DNA of 36,908 nt from an uncultured Verrucomicrobiales bacterium (GCA_903898185.1 CAIUEN010000451.1:1-36908); one strand, 5' to 3'. Shown: positions 16,129 to 25,816, counted from the first letter of the stretch. Numbers and translations: made by a program. Notes: generated by a model not told the origin, from the sequence alone.

Positions 16129-16242
16129 CGCTACGGCTACAGCCGTGATCACCGCTTCGACTGCAAGCAAGTGGTGCTGGCCCTGGTGGTGACGCCTGAG
16201 GGGTTTCCCGTGGGTTATGAAATCATGGGTAGTGAAGAATAA
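16129..16242 (+). pseudogene. IS4/IS1634-like transposase fragment
   Basis: The 37 residues 'RYGYSRDHRFDCKQVVLALVVTPEGFPVGYEIM' read as the DDE-transposase core found around the first catalytic segment of IS1634/IS4-type elements (compare 'YSRDHR.D..Q...ALVVT.EGFP.GYE'). The frame closes in a TAA soon after, and nothing recognisable precedes or follows. It is an internal scrap of an insertion sequence; terminal repeats are not visible. Confidence 0.75.
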
Positions 16243-16395
16243 TTGTCGTTGACCAGCCTAAAGCAGAAATACGACTTCTGACGGCGTATTTATTGTGGTC
16301 TATCATATCAAGTTGGATATAATTCATTCCATGCCAGACACCAGACCCAATCCGAAATGGCAACCTTCCCACTCCGGAAGCCAGCGGCTTCCCAG

Positions 16396-16442
16396 CCTGT
16401 AGCCGGTGGTTGAGCGAAGCGACACCACCGGCTACAGGCTTT
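16396..16442. repeat. REP-like 17-bp perfect hairpin
   Basis: 'agcctgtagccggtggt' is exactly inverted as 'accaccggctacaggct' with a 13-nt loop. A second small palindrome 'catgccttcggcatg' follows at about 16444-16458. It is not followed by a T-tract. It looks like a dispersed extragenic palindrome upstream of the UvrD-like gene. Confidence 0.85.
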
Positions 16443-16572
16443 CATGCCTTCGGCATGAGGTTTCGTCTGCATAAAATCGAAAGTCCGGTTACTTTTCGGT
16501 CACACATCCCAAACATAATGAGAGCTTTCTTTGGCGTTGCGTTTTTTTGGAATGTCATTGAAGTTTGTTTAG

Positions 16573-18588
16573 ATGCCGCATGACTATATTCTGCAACCCG
16601 TTCGCAAGCCGGTCAGTTTCCAGATTGACTACGCTGCGGAACTCAACGAGCAGCAATACGCGGCGGTGACGGCGCCACCCGGACCGTCGCTTGTTATCGC
16701 GGGAGCTGGGTCCGGCAAAACCCGCACTCTGACCTACAGGGTTGCCTATCTCCTGGAGCAAGGCATTGATCCAGAACGCATTCTCCTGCTGACTTTCACC
16801 AACAAGGCCGCCAAAGAGATGATGCGCAGGGTCGCTGAACTTCTGGGCAGCGAACTCTCCGGGCTGTGGGGCGGCACATTTCATTCCATCGGAAATCGCG
16901 TTCTCCGGCGTCATGCCAAGCTGCTCGGCTACCAGCAGGATTTTTCCATCCTGGACCGGAACGATGCCGAGTCGTTGTTGAAATCCTGCGTTACCGACAT
17001 GAAAATCGATATTGCGGCAACCCGATTCCCGAAACCCGGCACGCTCGCCGACATGCTTTCGCTCAGCGCCAATAAGTCCGAACCGATCAAAACGATTCTT
17101 GGAGGGCAGTTCTCGGAATATCTGTTTTTGTCACCTCAAATTGAAGAACTGCAAACGCTTTACATCGCCCGCAAGCTTTCGACCAATGGAATGGATTTTG
17201 ACGATCTGTTGATTCTCTGGCTGCGACTCTTGAAGGAGAACGCCGACGTGCGTGAAGAGTATCAGCGTCGTTTTGCGTTTGTGATGGTCGATGAATACCA
17301 GGATACCAACCGGATCCAGGGCGAACTGATCGATCTGCTGGCTGCCAGGCAAAAAAACCTGATGGTTGTGGGCGACGATTCACAGAGCATCTACGCGTGG
17401 CGGGGGGCTCACTTTGAAAACATCATCCGGTTTCCTGAACGTTATCCAGACGCGAAGGTTTACCGCATCGAAACCAACTACCGCAGCACGCCCGAGATTC
17501 TGGAGGTGGCCAATGCCGCCATATCCCCAAACGTCCGCCAGTTCCGAAAAGCCCTTGCCCCAGCGCGCAATGCCGGCCCCAAACCGGTGGTCGTGGTTTG
17601 CGACACTGCATCTCAACAAGGAGCGTTTATCGCTCAACGCGCCTTGGAACTGCGGAATGAAGGCGTTGAGTTGCGCAATATCGCCGTGCTATACCGTTCG
17701 CATTTCCACGCCTTGGAACTGCAAATGGAACTGACGGCGCGCAACATTCCCTACAGCATCACGAGCGGCATCCGGTTTTATGAACAGGCGCACATCAAGG
17801 ACGTGGTCGCCTGGCTCAAACTGGTAACCAACCCCGCCGATGAACTCGCTTTCAAGCGCATTGTTGGCCTTCTCAAAGGCGTCGGTGAGCGCAGCGCTGA
17901 AAAACTGTGGAAAACTTATTGCGTTGCCCGCGCCGAAACACTCTCCGCCACGTCCCCTCTGGCGACACTGCTGCAAAAATGCAGCCGCGCCATCCCGAAA
18001 AAATCGGAGGTCTCTTGGGCGCAGTTTCTTGCGACGGTCGCGCAACTTGAAGATTCATCGGTGCGCACGGACCCTTCAAAGATGATCCAGACCGTCACCG
18101 AGGCGGTTTACGAGGATTACCTGAAAGCGAATTACGCCAATTACCAGGCCAGAAGGGACGACTTGAATCAGCTTGCGGAATTTGCGCACACGATGAGTTC
18201 CCTTGATGAATTCCTCACCCAGATTGCCCTTCAGACCAGCGTTGAAGCCCAGTCGGAGGTTTCCGGCTCGGAAGGCAACGAAAAAATCCGCCTCTCGACC
18301 ATTCACCAAGCCAAGGGATTGGAGTTCGACATCGTGTTCGTGATCACCTTATGCGAAGGGCTTTTTCCATCATCGAGATCGGCGAAGACCCAAGACGGGC
18401 TGGAAGAGGAGCGGCGGCTTTTTTATGTCGCGATCACACGGGCGCGAAACCAGCTCTATCTGAGTTATCCGGCGCGCCGATGGATGGCGGATACCCAGGC
18501 AGAGGTCAACCTGAAGCGTTCGGAGTTCTTGGATGACATTCCACCATTCCTCCTTGATGCGTGGAATTTGCGTTCGCCAGGATACTGA
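16573..18588 (+). CDS. UvrD/Rep/PcrA-type superfamily 1 DNA helicase
   Basis: The 671-residue protein has all SF1A motifs in order: Q motif 'LNEQQYAAV', I 'AGAGSGKTRTLTYR', Ia 'LLTFTNKAAKEM', II 'VMVDEYQDTN', III 'VVGDDSQSIYAWRGA', IV 'ETNYRSTPEIL', V 'LSTIHQAKGLEFDIVFV' and VI 'EEERRLFYVAITRAR'. It would unwind DNA 3' to 5' in repair or replication restart. It is shorter than UvrD or PcrA at the C-terminus, ending soon after motif VI without the Tudor-like tail, so which paralogue (uvrD, rep or pcrA) it is cannot be stated. It stands alone on the plus strand between two tracts of gene debris. Confidence 0.95.
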   Translation: MPHDYILQPVRKPVSFQIDYAAELNEQQYAAVTAPPGPSLVIAGAGSGKTRTLTYRVAYLLEQGIDPERILLLTFTNKAAKEMMRRVAELLGSELSGLWGGTFHSIGNRVLRRHAKLLGYQQDFSILDRNDAESLLKSCVTDMKIDIAATRFPKPGTLADMLSLSANKSEPIKTILGGQFSEYLFLSPQIEELQTLYIARKLSTNGMDFDDLLILWLRLLKENADVREEYQRRFAFVMVDEYQDTNRIQGELIDLLAARQKNLMVVGDDSQSIYAWRGAHFENIIRFPERYPDAKVYRIETNYRSTPEILEVANAAISPNVRQFRKALAPARNAGPKPVVVVCDTASQQGAFIAQRALELRNEGVELRNIAVLYRSHFHALELQMELTARNIPYSITSGIRFYEQAHIKDVVAWLKLVTNPADELAFKRIVGLLKGVGERSAEKLWKTYCVARAETLSATSPLATLLQKCSRAIPKKSEVSWAQFLATVAQLEDSSVRTDPSKMIQTVTEAVYEDYLKANYANYQARRDDLNQLAEFAHTMSSLDEFLTQIALQTSVEAQSEVSGSEGNEKIRLSTIHQAKGLEFDIVFVITLCEGLFPSSRSAKTQDGLEEERRLFYVAITRARNQLYLSYPARRWMADTQAEVNLKRSEFLDDIPPFLLDAWNLRSPGY

Positions 18589-18597
18589 AACTCGAAG

Positions 18598-18756
<159 letters not shown>

Positions 18757-18831
18757 TAGTTTCTTAATCGCGGGTGTAACTGTTAGGCAAATCTGCCGCC
18801 AAGGGCAGAGATTTATTAGGGGGAGATAATT

Positions 18832-19002
18832 GTGTCAGCACCAATACCCCCTTCCATTCGTTCAGAGCCATTTGAAACGGAAATCCAATTTGAAATTGTA
18901 GAGTCATGGAACCTTTGGATTAACTCCGTCATTGACCGCTCTTTCCACTGGTACTGGCTCTTTTCAAAAAAAGTGATCAACTTGTGCTTTGGGCTTTTGT
19001 AG
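18832..19002 (+). CDS. Possible 56-residue hypothetical protein
   Basis: A GTG-started ORF encodes 'MSAPIPPSIRSEPFETEIQF' and ends in an aromatic, hydrophobic segment 'SFHWYWLFSKKVINLCFGLL'. It is too short for the ORF track. It is supported only by a strong ribosome-binding site, 'agggggag', 6 nt before the GTG. No family is recognised. The aromatic C-terminal half could be a single membrane-associated helix. It may instead be debris like its neighbours. Confidence 0.35.
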   Translation: MSAPIPPSIRSEPFETEIQFEIVESWNLWINSVIDRSFHWYWLFSKKVINLCFGLL

Positions 19003-19107
19003 GATTTTGCATTCATTGACTTTCTTGCGCTGATAGTACGAGGCTAAATCCATCAATATCAAAGAATAATTAAAGCATGAACTAATTTTCTTCAATTCAA
19101 CACCCTA

Positions 19108-19178
19108 CCTCCGGCCTGCCGGTTTGCGGGGCTCAGCCCCCTCGACACATCTTCCTCCAGAGCAAGTCAGCAATTCTC
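19108..19178. repeat. 71-bp dispersed repeat, copy 1
   Basis: The sequence from 'cctccggcctgccggtt' to 'gcaagtcagcaattctc' recurs inverted at 36154-36224 with a few substitutions. Its end motif 'agcaattctc' also occurs at 15822 and 25298. It lies just downstream of the lon stop codon. Confidence 0.85.
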
Positions 19179-19190
19179 TTCGTGATTTCA

Positions 19191-21593
19191 TTACTTGGTT
19201 CTCAATGCCAGAGGCAGAACTTCTGACAAAGTTCGCGCAAAATGGACGGTCATTTTGTCGCGGACCTCCGCAGGCACTTCAAGCCAGTCATTGCGGTTCT
19301 GATCGGGCAAAATCACCTGTTTGAGACCCGAACGAGCCGCCGCCATCACCTTTTCTTTGATGCCTCCCACGCGCAGAATTCTGCCGCGCAAGCTGATCTC
19401 GCCCGTCATGGCGACGTCCGAGCGCACGATGCGACCGCTCAAGAGCGAAGCCAGGGCGACTGCGATGGTCACGCCCGCGCTGGGACCGTCCTTGGGGGTG
19501 GCGCCGGCGGGCACATGGATGTGAATATCGCGTTTGTCGTGTCCGCTGAAATCGATGTTTAGTTCCTTCGCTTTGCTTCGCAGCAAGCTCAACGCGGTCT
19601 GTGCGCTTTCCTTCATCACTTCGCCCAGCGACCCTGTCAAAATCAAGCTGCCATGTCCGGGCATCTTGGTGGCTTCAATGAAAAGAATTTCACCGCCGAC
19701 CGGCGTCCAGGCGAGCCCAATGGCAATGCCAAGATCGACAATGCGCTCCGCAAGCTCGGAAACAAACGGGGCCGGCCCAAGGTAATCTGAGAGTTCTTTT
19801 GGCGTGATGGCCACCGACTCATCAAGGGAGTGACCCACGCTGACAAGCTTGCGGGCGGCTTTGCGTGTTAACGCCGCGATTTCGCGGTCGAGTTGACGCA
19901 CGCCCGCTTCGCGCGTGTAGTCTTGGATTAGCTTCTTCAGTGTGGCGTCCGGGAGCTTAAGCTGTTTCTTCTGAAGACCGTGTTCCTCAATAACCCGCGG
20001 AACCAAGTGCCGCCTGGCAATCTGGAGCTTCTCGGCAGCCGTGTAGCTGGGGAGTTCGATCACCTCCAAGCGGTCGCGCAAAGCAGGGTGGACCGGGTCA
20101 AGCCAGTTGGCCGTGGTGATGAACAATACCCGCGACAAATCATAAGGCATGTCCAGGTAATAGTCGGTAAAGGAGTTGTTTTGGGCGGGATCAAGCACCT
20201 CAAGCAGCGCTGCGGCAGGGTCGCCGCGATAATCGGAGCCGACCTTGTCCAGTTCATCCAGCAAAATAACGGGATTGCTCGATTCAGCGCGCCGGAGCGT
20301 CTGAATAATTCTGCCGGGCAGCGCCCCGACATACGTGCGCCGGTGTCCGCGAATCTCAACTTCATCACGCATGCCGCCCAAGGCAATGCGCGCAAACTTG
20401 CGACCAAGCGAGTCGGCCACACTCTTGCCCAGCGACGTTTTTCCAACTCCCGGTGGTCCCACAAGGCACAAAATCGGACCTTTCAACTGCTGCTTCAATT
20501 TGATGACGGCGAGAAACTCAAGCAACCGGTCCTTGACCTTGGCGAGACCGAAATGGTGGCGGTCGAGCAATTGCGCGGCGTCTTCGATGTTAAACTGGTC
20601 TTTGGTAAACTTGGTCCAAGGCAGGTTGATCAGCCAATCAAGGTAGTTGCGCGTCATGGTGTATTCCGCGACCGCTGGCGGCATCTGCTGGAGCCGATCC
20701 AATTCCTTAAGCGCAACTTTCCTGGGTTCCTCGGGCAGATTGTTCTGTTCGATCAACTCGCGTAATTGCTTGGCTTCGGCGGCACCCGGATCGGACTCTC
20801 CCAATTCGCGTTGAATCGCTCGAATTTGCTCGCGCAAATAGAACTCGCGCTGGTTATTGGAGAGCGAGGTTACGACATCATTTTGAATCTTGGAACCCAG
20901 CCGGAGCACCTCCAATTCGCGGCTCAAAAGCGGCAGCAACCGCACCAATCGCGTTTTGACGGATGGGATTTCGAGCAGGTGTTGGCGTTCTTCCAGGCTC
21001 AGATTGAGATTGCCGGCAATCAAGTCAGACAAGCGGGCCGGATCCTCGGTGTTCAATGCCGCCACTTTGACCTGTTCGGAAAGGGCGGGCAAGAGTTTGA
21101 CGATTTCCTGATACTCGCGCTCAGCGTTGCGCGCCAAGGCAGTCATTTCGATGGAGTCCTCGACTTCGTCACTAAGTTTCTCGATTCGCGCGATCAAATA
21201 CGGCTTTTCGGCGGTAAATTCGACAATGTGAAAACGGCGCAGTCCCTCGACCAGCAGGCGAACCGTGTTGTCGGGAAACTTGAGCATCTTTAACACCCGC
21301 GCGGCACAGCCGTGAGGCCAAAGCTCGGCAGGGCCGGGATTGTCATTCTCCGGGTTGCGCTGCAACACCAGCCCGAGAAATCGGTCTCCAGCAACAACAT
21401 CGTCAATTAACCGGATGCTCTGTGCTGTTTCCACCAACAACGGCGTGACCGTGCCCGGGAAGATGACGATGTCGGAAAGGCCGAGAATAGGCAGGCACTC
21501 AGGAAGAGCATTAGACCAGGTTTTTGTGCCCGACGGGTCAGAGCTTCCCGTGGTGCCGAGAATATGGATTAGTTCGGATTCCGGTGTGGGCAT
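19191..21593 (-). CDS. lon: ATP-dependent protease Lon
   Basis: The 800-residue protein has the three parts of bacterial LonA: an N-terminal substrate domain ('[22 protein letters not shown]'), an AAA+ domain with Walker A '[21 protein letters not shown]' near residue 380 and '[10 protein letters not shown]', and a C-terminal protease domain with the catalytic Ser in 'KDGPSAGVT' (about residue 705) and the catalytic Lys in '[10 protein letters not shown]' (about 747). It degrades misfolded and regulatory proteins in the cytoplasm. The start lies 27 nt after the hsp20 stop, so the pair is probably co-transcribed, which fits a shared proteotoxic-stress role. Confidence 0.98.
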   Translation of the reverse strand: MPTPESELIHILGTTGSSDPSGTKTWSNALPECLPILGLSDIVIFPGTVTPLLVETAQSIRLIDDVVAGDRFLGLVLQRNPENDNPGPAELWPHGCAARVLKMLKFPDNTVRLLVEGLRRFHIVEFTAEKPYLIARIEKLSDEVEDSIEMTALARNAEREYQEIVKLLPALSEQVKVAALNTEDPARLSDLIAGNLNLSLEERQHLLEIPSVKTRLVRLLPLLSRELEVLRLGSKIQNDVVTSLSNNQREFYLREQIRAIQRELGESDPGAAEAKQLRELIEQNNLPEEPRKVALKELDRLQQMPPAVAEYTMTRNYLDWLINLPWTKFTKDQFNIEDAAQLLDRHHFGLAKVKDRLLEFLAVIKLKQQLKGPILCLVGPPGVGKTSLGKSVADSLGRKFARIALGGMRDEVEIRGHRRTYVGALPGRIIQTLRRAESSNPVILLDELDKVGSDYRGDPAAALLEVLDPAQNNSFTDYYLDMPYDLSRVLFITTANWLDPVHPALRDRLEVIELPSYTAAEKLQIARRHLVPRVIEEHGLQKKQLKLPDATLKKLIQDYTREAGVRQLDREIAALTRKAARKLVSVGHSLDESVAITPKELSDYLGPAPFVSELAERIVDLGIAIGLAWTPVGGEILFIEATKMPGHGSLILTGSLGEVMKESAQTALSLLRSKAKELNIDFSGHDKRDIHIHVPAGATPKDGPSAGVTIAVALASLLSGRIVRSDVAMTGEISLRGRILRVGGIKEKVMAAARSGLKQVILPDQNRNDWLEVPAEVRDKMTVHFARTLSEVLPLALRTK

Positions 21594-21620
21594 GCTGTTT
21601 GGATAATTGGTACCGTTAAA

Positions 21621-22034
21621 TCAGGGTGTTTTATCCTCGGGCGCGGATACCGGGATTGTCTTGGAAGAATTGGGCTGATGGGGAATGTCAATCCGCAGGA
21701 ACCCGTTTAGGTAAGCGGCGCGAGCTTGCTTCAAATTGTAACCGGACGGGATCTCAATGACGCTTTGGAACGGGCCATAATTGATTTCCATGACCAGAAA
21801 CTTGCATTTTGTGGCCCGGCAATCATCAGGCCGTTGGCCGCTGACCTTGATGCGATGACCCTCAATGGTGAGCTCTAGATCCTCCCGGCGCATTCCAGCC
21901 AGTTCGACCTTGATGACCAGCCCAGAATCGGCGATGTAAACGTCCGTGTTCGGAATCCAATGAGCTTCGGTTTCCTTACCCGTTTGAGCCAGGCGGGGCT
22001 TTGAAAAGTGCAATGACGAACTGGTTTTTTGCAT
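21621..22034 (-). CDS. Small heat shock protein, Hsp20/alpha-crystallin family
   Basis: The 137-residue protein is largely an alpha-crystallin domain: 'PNTDVYIADSGLVIKVELAGMRREDLELTIEGHRIKVSGQRP', then 'FQSVIEIPSGYNLKQARAAYLNGFLRIDIPH', where the usual A-x-x-x-NGxLxI motif appears as 'AAYLNGFLRIDI'. Such proteins hold unfolding clients for later refolding or degradation. It lies 50 nt after pyrB and immediately before lon, suggesting a chaperone-protease unit. No CIRCE operator was seen upstream. Confidence 0.92.
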   Translation of the reverse strand: MQKTSSSLHFSKPRLAQTGKETEAHWIPNTDVYIADSGLVIKVELAGMRREDLELTIEGHRIKVSGQRPDDCRATKCKFLVMEINYGPFQSVIEIPSGYNLKQARAAYLNGFLRIDIPHQPNSSKTIPVSAPEDKTP

Positions 22035-22084
22035 CGTAACTACCCATCAATCGTAACCTACTCGCATTAACGGCGCAAGTGACA

Positions 22085-23023
22085 TTACGCCGCTACTTCT
22101 TGCGGCTTGCCGCCGTTGATCAGGAAAAGCACGGCCATGCGCACGGCCAGTCCATTGGTTACCTGCTCAAGGATGACCGAACGCTTGCAATCGGCGATTT
22201 CGCTGTCGATTTCCACGCCACGGTTGATCGGACCGGGATGCATGATCAAAGCGTCCGGCTTGGTACGGTCCATGCGGGCGCGGGTCAGGCCAAAAAGACT
22301 CGTGTATTCATTGAGGCTCGGGAACATCGTTTGGCGCTGGCGCTCGTGCTGGATGCGCAAAAGATTGATAATATCCGCGTCCTTGATGGCTTCTTCAACG
22401 CTGTAGGTGACCCGGCATCCCATTTTCTCAAACACCTTAGGTACCAGCGTCGATGGTCCGCAGAGCGTCACGTTGGCCCCCAGTTTGGTTAACGCCCAGA
22501 TATTCGAGCGCGCGACGCGGCTGTACAAAATGTCGCCCAGGATGGTCACGTTCAAGCCTGCAATCCGTCCCTTTTTTTCGCGTATGGTGAAAGCATCAAG
22601 CAGCGCCTGCGTGGGGTGTTCATGAGCGCCATCCCCGGCGTTGACGACGCTGGCGTTGAGAAAACGCGAAAGGAAATGAGGAGCGCCGCTGGCGCTGTGA
22701 CGAATGACGATGAAATCCGCGTTAAGAGCCTCGAGATTACGCGCAGTGTCCTTGAGTGTCTCGCCTTTCTTGAGCGACGATGCCTCGGCTGTGAAATTAA
22801 TGACGTCGGCGCTGAGGCGTTGCTCCGCTAATTCAAAACTGATCCGCGTGCGTGTCGAGGGCTCGACAAACAGGTTGATCACCGTCTTGCCGCGCAAGGC
22901 GGGGACTTTCTTGATCGCGCGGGTGCCGACCGCCTTGAATGCCCGAGCTGTGTCGAGAACGGTGTTGAGTTCGTCGGCGTCAAGCGATTCGATATCCAGA
23001 AGGTGCTTTCGATTCCAAGCCAT
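22085..23023 (-). CDS. pyrB: Aspartate carbamoyltransferase catalytic subunit
   Basis: The 312-residue length is typical. The carbamoyl-phosphate motif '[17 protein letters not shown]', the '[11 protein letters not shown]' loop, '[18 protein letters not shown]' and the '[13 protein letters not shown]' motif with aspartate-binding residues are all present. It catalyses formation of N-carbamoyl-aspartate, the committed step of pyrimidine synthesis. No pyrI regulatory subunit follows; regulation may come through PyrR, whose gene lies 25 nt upstream in the same operon. Confidence 0.98.
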   Translation of the reverse strand: MAWNRKHLLDIESLDADELNTVLDTARAFKAVGTRAIKKVPALRGKTVINLFVEPSTRTRISFELAEQRLSADVINFTAEASSLKKGETLKDTARNLEALNADFIVIRHSASGAPHFLSRFLNASVVNAGDGAHEHPTQALLDAFTIREKKGRIAGLNVTILGDILYSRVARSNIWALTKLGANVTLCGPSTLVPKVFEKMGCRVTYSVEEAIKDADIINLLRIQHERQRQTMFPSLNEYTSLFGLTRARMDRTKPDALIMHPGPINRGVEIDSEIADCKRSVILEQVTNGLAVRMAVLFLINGGKPQEVAA

Positions 23024-23048
23024 GTTGGTTGCGGGGAGATAATGGTGA

Positions 23049-23579
23049 TTACTGGTCTTTGCGAACCAGGGTTACTTCATCCTTGCCCCCATCTTCGCTG
23101 AAATTGACCAAAATTTGTTCAGTGAGAGCGGTGGGGACGTTCTTGCCGACAAAATCAGCTTTGATTGGCAGTTCGCGATGCCCGCGGTCCACCAGCACAG
23201 CCAGTTGAATTCGCTTGGCGCGGCCGAAATCATTGAGCGCATCCAAAGCGGCCCGGGTCGTGCGCCCGCTGAAGATAACGTCATCGACAATAACGACCGT
23301 CTGGCCGGTGACGTTAAACGGGATCACGGTAGGCTGAATGACTGGGGGGATGGCTTGGCCGACGTCGTCGCGGTGCATCGTGATATCCAAGCTTCCCACC
23401 AATACAGGTTGTCCCCAGATCGCGGTCAAAGATACTGCCAGGCGTTGCGCCAGGATAATCCCGCCACGCTGAATTCCTATCAGCACGGCGCTACGGTTGC
23501 GCTCGGCGATCTCATGGGCGATGCGGGTCAACGCTCTGTGAATGGCCGCGCCATCCAAAATGACGGTGTGCTCAGGCAT
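23049..23579 (-). CDS. pyrR: Bifunctional PyrR regulator / uracil phosphoribosyltransferase
   Basis: The 176-residue protein shows the PyrR pattern '[29 protein letters not shown]', the 'ITMHRDDVG' loop and the PRPP-binding motif '[22 protein letters not shown]'. PyrR binds pyrimidine mRNA leaders when UMP is high and also makes UMP from uracil and PRPP. It leads the pyrR-pyrB operon. The 120 bp upstream are mostly a ~97-bp dispersed element, and I do not see a convincing PyrR anti-terminator leader there. Confidence 0.96.
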   Translation of the reverse strand: MPEHTVILDGAAIHRALTRIAHEIAERNRSAVLIGIQRGGIILAQRLAVSLTAIWGQPVLVGSLDITMHRDDVGQAIPPVIQPTVIPFNVTGQTVVIVDDVIFSGRTTRAALDALNDFGRAKRIQLAVLVDRGHRELPIKADFVGKNVPTALTEQILVNFSEDGGKDEVTLVRKDQ

Positions 23580-23599
23580 GGCAAACGATTAAGTTGTTT

Positions 23600-23696
23600 G
23601 TAACTGTTCACTTAGCATAGGCACCCTGCCCGTGCTCCTCTTTGCGGCAAGCATCAGCAAGACGCTAATTTCTCCTTCTGACCTGAACACAGTTAC
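23600..23696. repeat. ~97-bp dispersed element with terminal inverted repeats, copy A
   Basis: It is bounded by 'gtaactgttca' and a matching inverted 'tgaacacagttac'. It aligns along its whole length with the reverse complement of 24086-24181, sharing for example 'gacgctaatttctcc'. It sits between pyrR and the 75-residue gene. Confidence 0.85.
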
Positions 23697-23698
23697 GG

Positions 23699-23926
23699 TT
23701 AATTATTATTTCCAACGGGATGCTGCTGACGTCTCTTGCGCCATCTGGCGCGGTGCTTGATGATCCAGTCTGTCAGCGCCCGTTCAAATCCAATATCATA
23801 ACCCGCTTTTTCGGATTCGATCCACTTGTGTCTCAATATCTCCTCACGCTCCGCCTGGAATTCTCGATATAAAGAAGAATTCTTTACCAAATCGTTGGCA
23901 TTTGTGCCATCAAATGTTGTTGACAT
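23699..23926 (-). CDS. Small hypothetical protein, conserved-looking
   Basis: This 75-residue soluble protein has a central charged, helical segment 'REFQAEREEILRHKWIESEKAGYDIGFERALTDWIIKHRARWRKRR'. That pattern (KWIESEKAG.DIGF..AL.DWI..H...WR) resembles short uncharacterised proteins I recall from diverse bacteria, but I cannot name a family or function. 'agaagg' lies about 11 nt before the ATG. The gene is monocistronic and bracketed by two inverted copies of a ~97-bp element, its stop codon lying only 2 nt from copy A, which hints that it could have moved or been duplicated with them. Confidence 0.65.
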   Translation of the reverse strand: MSTTFDGTNANDLVKNSSLYREFQAEREEILRHKWIESEKAGYDIGFERALTDWIIKHRARWRKRRQQHPVGNNN

Positions 23927-24085
23927 AAACTCAGCCTTCTCTGTTCATACCTTATGACCAAGCAAACTAGCCCCTTTCGCCAATGGAATCAATTAGTAAT
24001 TAGGGGGTTTAATGACAATTTCACTGGGTATGTCCTATAAGTGTATGTACTCGTCCCATCAAATAAACCACAGTGATCGCTATTT
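23927..24085. other. Upstream region of the small gene
   Basis: This A/T-rich stretch probably holds the minus-strand promoter of the 75-residue gene. No other gene is seen. Confidence 0.3.
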
Positions 24086-24181
24086 GTAACTATTCAGCTC
24101 AGAGGGAGAAATTAGCGTCTCGCTGACGCTCGCCGGAGCGAGGGGCGCAGGCAAGGATGCCTACGCTACGTGAATAGTTAC
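24086..24181. repeat. ~97-bp dispersed element, copy B, inverted
   Basis: Ends 'gtaactattca' / 'tgaatagttac' form an 11-bp perfect terminal inverted repeat. It contains internal palindromes such as 'agcgtctcgctgacgct'. Its right end abuts the mrp stop codon. Partial copies of its 'gcgcaggcaaggatgccta' core occur at 31950 and, inverted and shorter, at 36016. Confidence 0.88.
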
Positions 24182-24183
24182 CG

Positions 24184-25227
24184 CTATTTAATGTTCGTTC
24201 GCAACCTGCGAGCGATTTCAATGAACGCCTGGCTTGGCGCGCCGGAAGGATTGCTCATGACCACCGGCAGACCTTGGTCGCCCCCGATGCGGATATCCAT
24301 GAAAAGCGGAATTTCCCCCAAGAACGGCACGTTTTTGCGCCGGGCTTCGAGTTGTCCCCCTCCGTGCCCGAATATTTCGACCCGTTCGCCGCCGGGAGTG
24401 GTGAAGTAGCTCATGTTTTCCACAATCCCCAGAATCGGCACACTTACTTTCTCGAACATGGCAGCCCCCTTGCGCACCACACTCAGGGAAGCTTCTTGCG
24501 GGGTGGTGACAATCAAGCCTCCGTCCAGCGGCACTGTTTGGCAGACCGTCAATTGGGCGTCGCCAGTGCCGGGCGGCAGATCGATCAGCAGGTAATCCAA
24601 TTCGCCCCACTCGACCTCAGTCAGAAACTGCTGAATGGTCTTCATGATCATTGGCCCCCGCCATATCACCGGGGCGTCGCCGTCGATCAAGAAACCGATG
24701 CTCATGAGTTTAATCCCGTGCTTTTGGGGTGGAACCATCTTCTGCGCCTCGCTCAGAGTGGGGCGTTCGTTGGTTCCCATCATGAGAGGAATACTGGGAC
24801 CGTATATGTCGCAATCGAGCAATCCGACCTTCGCCCCGAGGTGTGCCAGGGCACATGCCAGGTTAACTGATACGGTGGACTTGCCGACGCCCCCTTTGCC
24901 GCTGGCCACGGCCACCACATGAGCAATGCCAGGAATCCGGCTCTGGTTTGTCCACGGATTCTGCGCCGCCGCTGCTGGAGAAACGGACTGAGTTTTCACC
25001 TCCACTTCGACACGCTGCACGCCGGGCAGCTTCCCCAGGACATTTTTGATCTCGGTTTTGATCTGAGCTTCGGCCTGGCCACTATTGGACGTGAGCAGAA
25101 GCTGCGCGGAAACCTTGTCGCCTTCGACTGTCACATTGCGGACAATGCCAAAGGACACAATATCCCTTGAGTAACCGGGATATTTTACCGCTTTAAGCGC
25201 ATTGAGTATGGTTTCCTGAGTTTGCAT
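24184..25227 (-). CDS. mrp: Mrp/NBP35-type iron-sulfur carrier ATPase
   Basis: The 347-residue protein begins with a MIP18/DUF59-type domain (about 1-90) and continues with a Mrp/ApbC P-loop domain: deviant Walker A 'ASGKGGVGKSTVSVNLA', 'GLLDCDIYGPSIPLMMG', 'LLIDLPPGTGDAQLT' and 'GIVENMSYF'. It would deliver Fe-S clusters to target proteins in the cytoplasm. The C-x-x-C pair that usually follows 'ENMS' is absent; the text reads 'YFTTPGGERVEIFGHGGG'. Cys-less versions occur in several lineages, so this does not prove loss of function. The gene is monocistronic, and its upstream region is repeat-rich. Confidence 0.95.
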   Translation of the reverse strand: MQTQETILNALKAVKYPGYSRDIVSFGIVRNVTVEGDKVSAQLLLTSNSGQAEAQIKTEIKNVLGKLPGVQRVEVEVKTQSVSPAAAAQNPWTNQSRIPGIAHVVAVASGKGGVGKSTVSVNLACALAHLGAKVGLLDCDIYGPSIPLMMGTNERPTLSEAQKMVPPQKHGIKLMSIGFLIDGDAPVIWRGPMIMKTIQQFLTEVEWGELDYLLIDLPPGTGDAQLTVCQTVPLDGGLIVTTPQEASLSVVRKGAAMFEKVSVPILGIVENMSYFTTPGGERVEIFGHGGGQLEARRKNVPFLGEIPLFMDIRIGGDQGLPVVMSNPSGAPSQAFIEIARRLRTNIK

Positions 25228-25297
25228 GAGAATTTCGCTCGCCGAAGTAGAATGTAATCAACGGATCGCTATGCGGCAAGGCGGGATGTTGCGCCCC

Positions 25298-25354
25298 AGC
25301 AATTCTCATTATGCCAAGCAAGCAAGAATACCCAATATCGAACAAGGAATTTCC
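25298..25354. repeat. Two short dispersed repeats upstream of mrp
   Basis: 'agcaattctcattatg' (25298-25313) recurs exactly at 15822-15837. 'caatatcgaacaaggaatttcc' (25333-25354) recurs exactly at 8078-8099. Confidence 0.85.
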
Positions 25355-25418
25355 AATAATGAAGTAGGAAGCCATCAAACCGAGAATCCCAAATTTGTTG
25401 ATAAACTTGATGTTGCGT

Positions 25419-25594
25419 ATGAGTTATTTATTCAAACGAAAAAAATCGCATTCTTGGTATGCTCGCTGGCAGGTGAAGGCAAGGAGCATGTTGTCTCCAC
25501 CAAACGCAGTGACCGCGCCCAAGCTGCCGCCCAGTTGCTGCGTCTGGAAGCCGACACCCCAGTGATCGATACCGCATTTCTAAACTGCCATTGA
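25419..25594 (+). pseudogene. Frameshifted N-terminus of a tyrosine recombinase
   Basis: From the ATG at 25419 one frame reads 'MSYLFKRKKSHSWYARWQ', and the adjacent frame continues 'GEGKEHVVSTKRSDRAQAAAQLLRLEADTP'. Together they resemble the arm-type DNA-binding start of phage-type integrases (a basic 'FKRKGS..WYVRW' strand, 'GKE...ST' turn, then a 'AA..LLRLE' helix). The catalytic domain is missing. I infer a decayed integrase; the family call is moderate because only about 55 residues remain. Confidence 0.45.
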
Positions 25595-25663
25595 GTCGGG
25601 TCTGGAGGCGGTCAAGGCAATGCGGGTGCGTGACAGGAAAGTGAGCCTTCCCCTGTTTGGCAG

Positions 25664-25700
25664 TTATACTTTGAATGGGCAACAATGTTATTTTTGCGCC
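25664..25700. repeat. Dispersed repeat, copy 1
   Basis: 'ttatactttgaatgggcaacaatgttatttttgcgcca' aligns with 36772-36810 ('ttatactttgaacgggtaagaatcttactttttgcgcca') with only a few differences. Confidence 0.75.
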
Positions 25701-25816
25701 AAGAACAATGGATGATCTTACCCGTTTGCAGTAAATATGGATATTCGTTTCCGTGTATTGCGTGGTTCCTGTTTCTTATCTTGTTAATGGGTCTGCTTTA
25801 TGCTAGAATGATATGA

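Noticed and set aside
19980-20765. 261-residue plus-strand ORF
   Set aside because: Antisense to the AAA+ region of lon, which has all expected motifs.
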